This document shows positions 12,651 to 14,424 of a stretch of 14,424 nt of DNA, piece after piece (position 1 is the first letter of the stretch; the number at the start of each line of letters is the position of its first letter). Source of the stretch: DATEPR01 sp036503065 (GTDB lineage: Bacteria; Actinomycetota; Actinomycetes; Mycobacteriales; Pseudonocardiaceae); assembly GCA_036503065.1 (NCBI GenBank), contig DASXXM010000443.1, positions 1-14,424 on the forward strand, read 5' to 3'. The notes beneath the pieces are model-generated. The model searched no databases and had not been told where the DNA came from. It saw only the letters and a list, made by a program, of their open reading frames with translations. The position numbers and the translations under genes are program-made.

Positions 12651-14417
12651 ATGGCCTTCTCCGTCCAGATGCCGGCGCTCGGCGAGAGCGTCACCGAGGG
12701 CACCGTCACGAGGTGGCTCAAGCAGGAGGGCGAGTCCGTCGAGGTCGACGAACCACTGCTGGAGGTGTCGACCGACAAGGTGGACACCGAGATCCCGTCC
12801 CCGGTGGCCGGCACCCTGCAGCGGATCGTGGTGGCCGAGGACGAGACCGTCGAGGTCGGCGCCGAGCTCGCGGTGATCGCGGACGGCGCCGACTCGTCCA
12901 CCCAGACCGCCCCGGTACAGCAGCAGCCATCGGAACAGGCAACGCCCGAGCCGGCCCCCGAGCCCGCGCCGGCAGCGGCGGCCGAGCAGGCGCCCGCGCC
13001 GCCGCCCGCCGATCAGCCGCCGTCCGCCGGTGGCACCCCGGTGACCATGCCCGCGCTGGGTGAGAGCGTCACCGAGGGCACCGTCACCCGGTGGCTCAAG
13101 CAGGTCGGCGACCAGGTCGACGAGGACGAGGCGCTGCTGGAGGTGTCCACGGACAAGGTGGACACCGAGATCCCGTCGCCGGTGGCCGGCACGCTGCTGG
13201 CGATCACCGCGCCCGAGGACAGCACGGTCGAGGTCGGTGGCCAGCTCGCCATGATCGGCAGCAGCAGGAACACCACCCCCCACCAGGAAGCGCCCCAGCC
13301 GCCGGCACCACCTCAGCAGCCGGCACCGCCCCAGCCGTCTCAGCAAGAAACGCCTGTGCCGCAACAGAAGCAGGAGCAGCCGACGCAGGCCGCGCCGGCA
13401 CCCGCCACGCCGGAGCCCGCGCCGACCACGGCCAACGGCTCGGCGCCGGGCGAGGACGGTGGCGCCCCGTACGTGACCCCGCTGGTGCGCAAGCTCGCCG
13501 GCGAGAACGACATCGACCTGTCCGCCATCAAGGGCACCGGCGTCGGCGGCCGGATCCGCAAGCAGGACGTGCTGGCCGCGGTCGACGAACGACAGAAGGC
13601 TGCCACGGCACCGCCGCCCGCCGCGAAGGCCACCACGGCGGCCCGGTCGACGGCGCCGTCCGCGCCCGCCCCGCACACCGGCGACGACGCGTCGCTGCGC
13701 GGGACGACGCAGAAGCTGTCCCGGCTGCGGCAGATCGTGGCGCAGCGGACCAGGGAGTCGTTGCTGGGTTCCGCGCAGCTCACCCAGGTGGTCGAGGTCG
13801 ACGTGACCAGGGTCGCGAAGCTGCGCAACCGGGCCAAGGCGGACTTCGAGCAGCGCGAGGGTGTCAAGCTGACCTTCCTGCCGTTCTTCGCCAAGGCCGT
13901 GGTCGAGGCGCTCAAGCAGCACCCGAAGCTGAACGCGTCGATCGACGAGGAGGCCAAGCAGGTCACCTACCACGGCGCCGAGCACCTCGGCATCGCGATC
14001 GACACCGAGCGCGGCCTGCTCAACGCGGTGATCCACGACGCGGGTGACCTGAACCTGGCCGGGCTCGCGCACAAGATCAGCGACCTGGCCAACCGGGCCC
14101 GCACCAGCAAGATCGGGCCGGAGGAACTGTCCGGCGGCACGTTCTCGCTGACGAACCTGGGCAGCAACGGCGCCCTGTTCGACACGCCGATCATCCAGCA
14201 GCCGCAAGTGGGCATCCTGGGTGTCGGCGTCGTGGTGAAGCGCCCGGTGGTGCTCACGGACGACGACGGCGACGAGACGATCGCGATCCGCTCGATGGCC
14301 TACCTGTCGCTGACCTACGACCACCGCCTCGTCGACGGCGCCGACGCGGGCCGGTTCCTCACCACGGTCAAGCACCGCCTGCAGGAGGGCGCGTTCGACC
14401 CCGATCTCGGCCTGTAG
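12651..14417 (+). CDS. sucB: 2-oxoacid dehydrogenase E2 acyltransferase with two lipoyl domains
   Basis: Core acyltransferase of the pyruvate and/or 2-oxoglutarate dehydrogenase complex. It has 588 residues. Lipoyl domain 1 is about 1-80 (lipoyl Lys43 in STDKVDTE), followed by a Pro/Ala/Gln/Glu linker. Lipoyl domain 2 is about 130-204 (Lys169), followed by a long Pro/Gln-rich linker (205-270). The peripheral-subunit-binding domain is 273-310 (YVTPLVRKLAGEN, then VGGRIRKQDVL), then another linker and the catalytic domain from about 350 with DHRLVDG (His558, Asp562). Actinobacterial annotation calls this SucB, but the M. tuberculosis counterpart DlaT is the pyruvate dehydrogenase E2, so the substrate is uncertain. 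The ATG at 12651 has GAGGAG (12635-12640) 10 nt upstream. It lies 41 bp after lpd, so E3 and E2 are probably cotranscribed. The gene ends 7 bp before the window edge. Confidence 0.95.
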   Translation: MAFSVQMPALGESVTEGTVTRWLKQEGESVEVDEPLLEVSTDKVDTEIPSPVAGTLQRIVVAEDETVEVGAELAVIADGADSSTQTAPVQQQPSEQATPEPAPEPAPAAAAEQAPAPPPADQPPSAGGTPVTMPALGESVTEGTVTRWLKQVGDQVDEDEALLEVSTDKVDTEIPSPVAGTLLAITAPEDSTVEVGGQLAMIGSSRNTTPHQEAPQPPAPPQQPAPPQPSQQETPVPQQKQEQPTQAAPAPATPEPAPTTANGSAPGEDGGAPYVTPLVRKLAGENDIDLSAIKGTGVGGRIRKQDVLAAVDERQKAATAPPPAAKATTAARSTAPSAPAPHTGDDASLRGTTQKLSRLRQIVAQRTRESLLGSAQLTQVVEVDVTRVAKLRNRAKADFEQREGVKLTFLPFFAKAVVEALKQHPKLNASIDEEAKQVTYHGAEHLGIAIDTERGLLNAVIHDAGDLNLAGLAHKISDLANRARTSKIGPEELSGGTFSLTNLGSNGALFDTPIIQQPQVGILGVGVVVKRPVVLTDDDGDETIAIRSMAYLSLTYDHRLVDGADAGRFLTTVKHRLQEGAFDPDLGL

Positions 14418-14424
14418 TCAGGTT

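Overview
This is a high-GC actinobacterial chromosome segment. The strong G/C preference at third codon positions, frequent GTG starts, GGAGG-type ribosome sites and stem-only terminators all fit, and protein wording and gene order suggest the Pseudonocardiales (inference, no search run). The order cobT-cobS / ilvE / gcvT / leucyl aminopeptidase / E2 acyltransferase parallels the Mycobacterium tuberculosis block Rv2207-Rv2215 as I recall it. It is therefore mostly an ordinary core-genome neighbourhood with a few accessory insertions.

Layout. (1) Positions 1-586: the start of an unidentified minus-strand gene running off the left edge, a non-coding patch with a GC-rich hairpin and a perfect 12-bp inverted repeat containing DnaA-box-like sequence, then a small minus-strand hypothetical gene whose start codon lies one base from that of cobU. 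(2) 587-3008, plus strand: cobU-cobT-cobS, a tightly packed operon for nucleotide-loop assembly of cobalamin. (3) 3012-4118, minus: ilvE, convergent with cobS at a distance of 3 bp. (4) 4189-4485, plus: a 98-residue three-helix membrane protein, possibly leaderless. (5) 4482-7457, minus: an operon of an APC-type permease, gcvT and a DUF402 protein, the last two joined by an ATGA overlap. (6) 7607-9115, plus: pepA (M17 aminopeptidase), preceded by a possible 8-codon leader ORF overlapping its start and followed by a perfect 16-bp hairpin. (7) 9159-10616, plus: a secreted GH64 beta-1,3-glucanase with two LacI-family-like operators upstream, one abutting a TTGACA promoter. (8) 10639-11032: hairpin terminators, then a small conserved minus-strand protein. 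(9) 11242-14417, plus: lpd (E3) and sucB/dlaT (E2 with two lipoyl domains), shared subunits of 2-oxoacid dehydrogenase complexes.

How the parts relate. Branched-chain amino-acid transamination, the glycine-cleavage T protein, an amino-acid permease, an aminopeptidase and the E2/E3 subunits form a loose amino-acid/2-oxoacid theme, with the cobalamin operon beside it. The glucanase is the clearest accessory gene and the only one with visible sugar-type regulation. I found no mobile element, CRISPR array, RNA gene or cobalamin riboswitch. I did not find a convincing new multi-gene system. The items most worth following up are the GH64 operator/promoter layout, the pepA leader ORF and the elements at 137-246.
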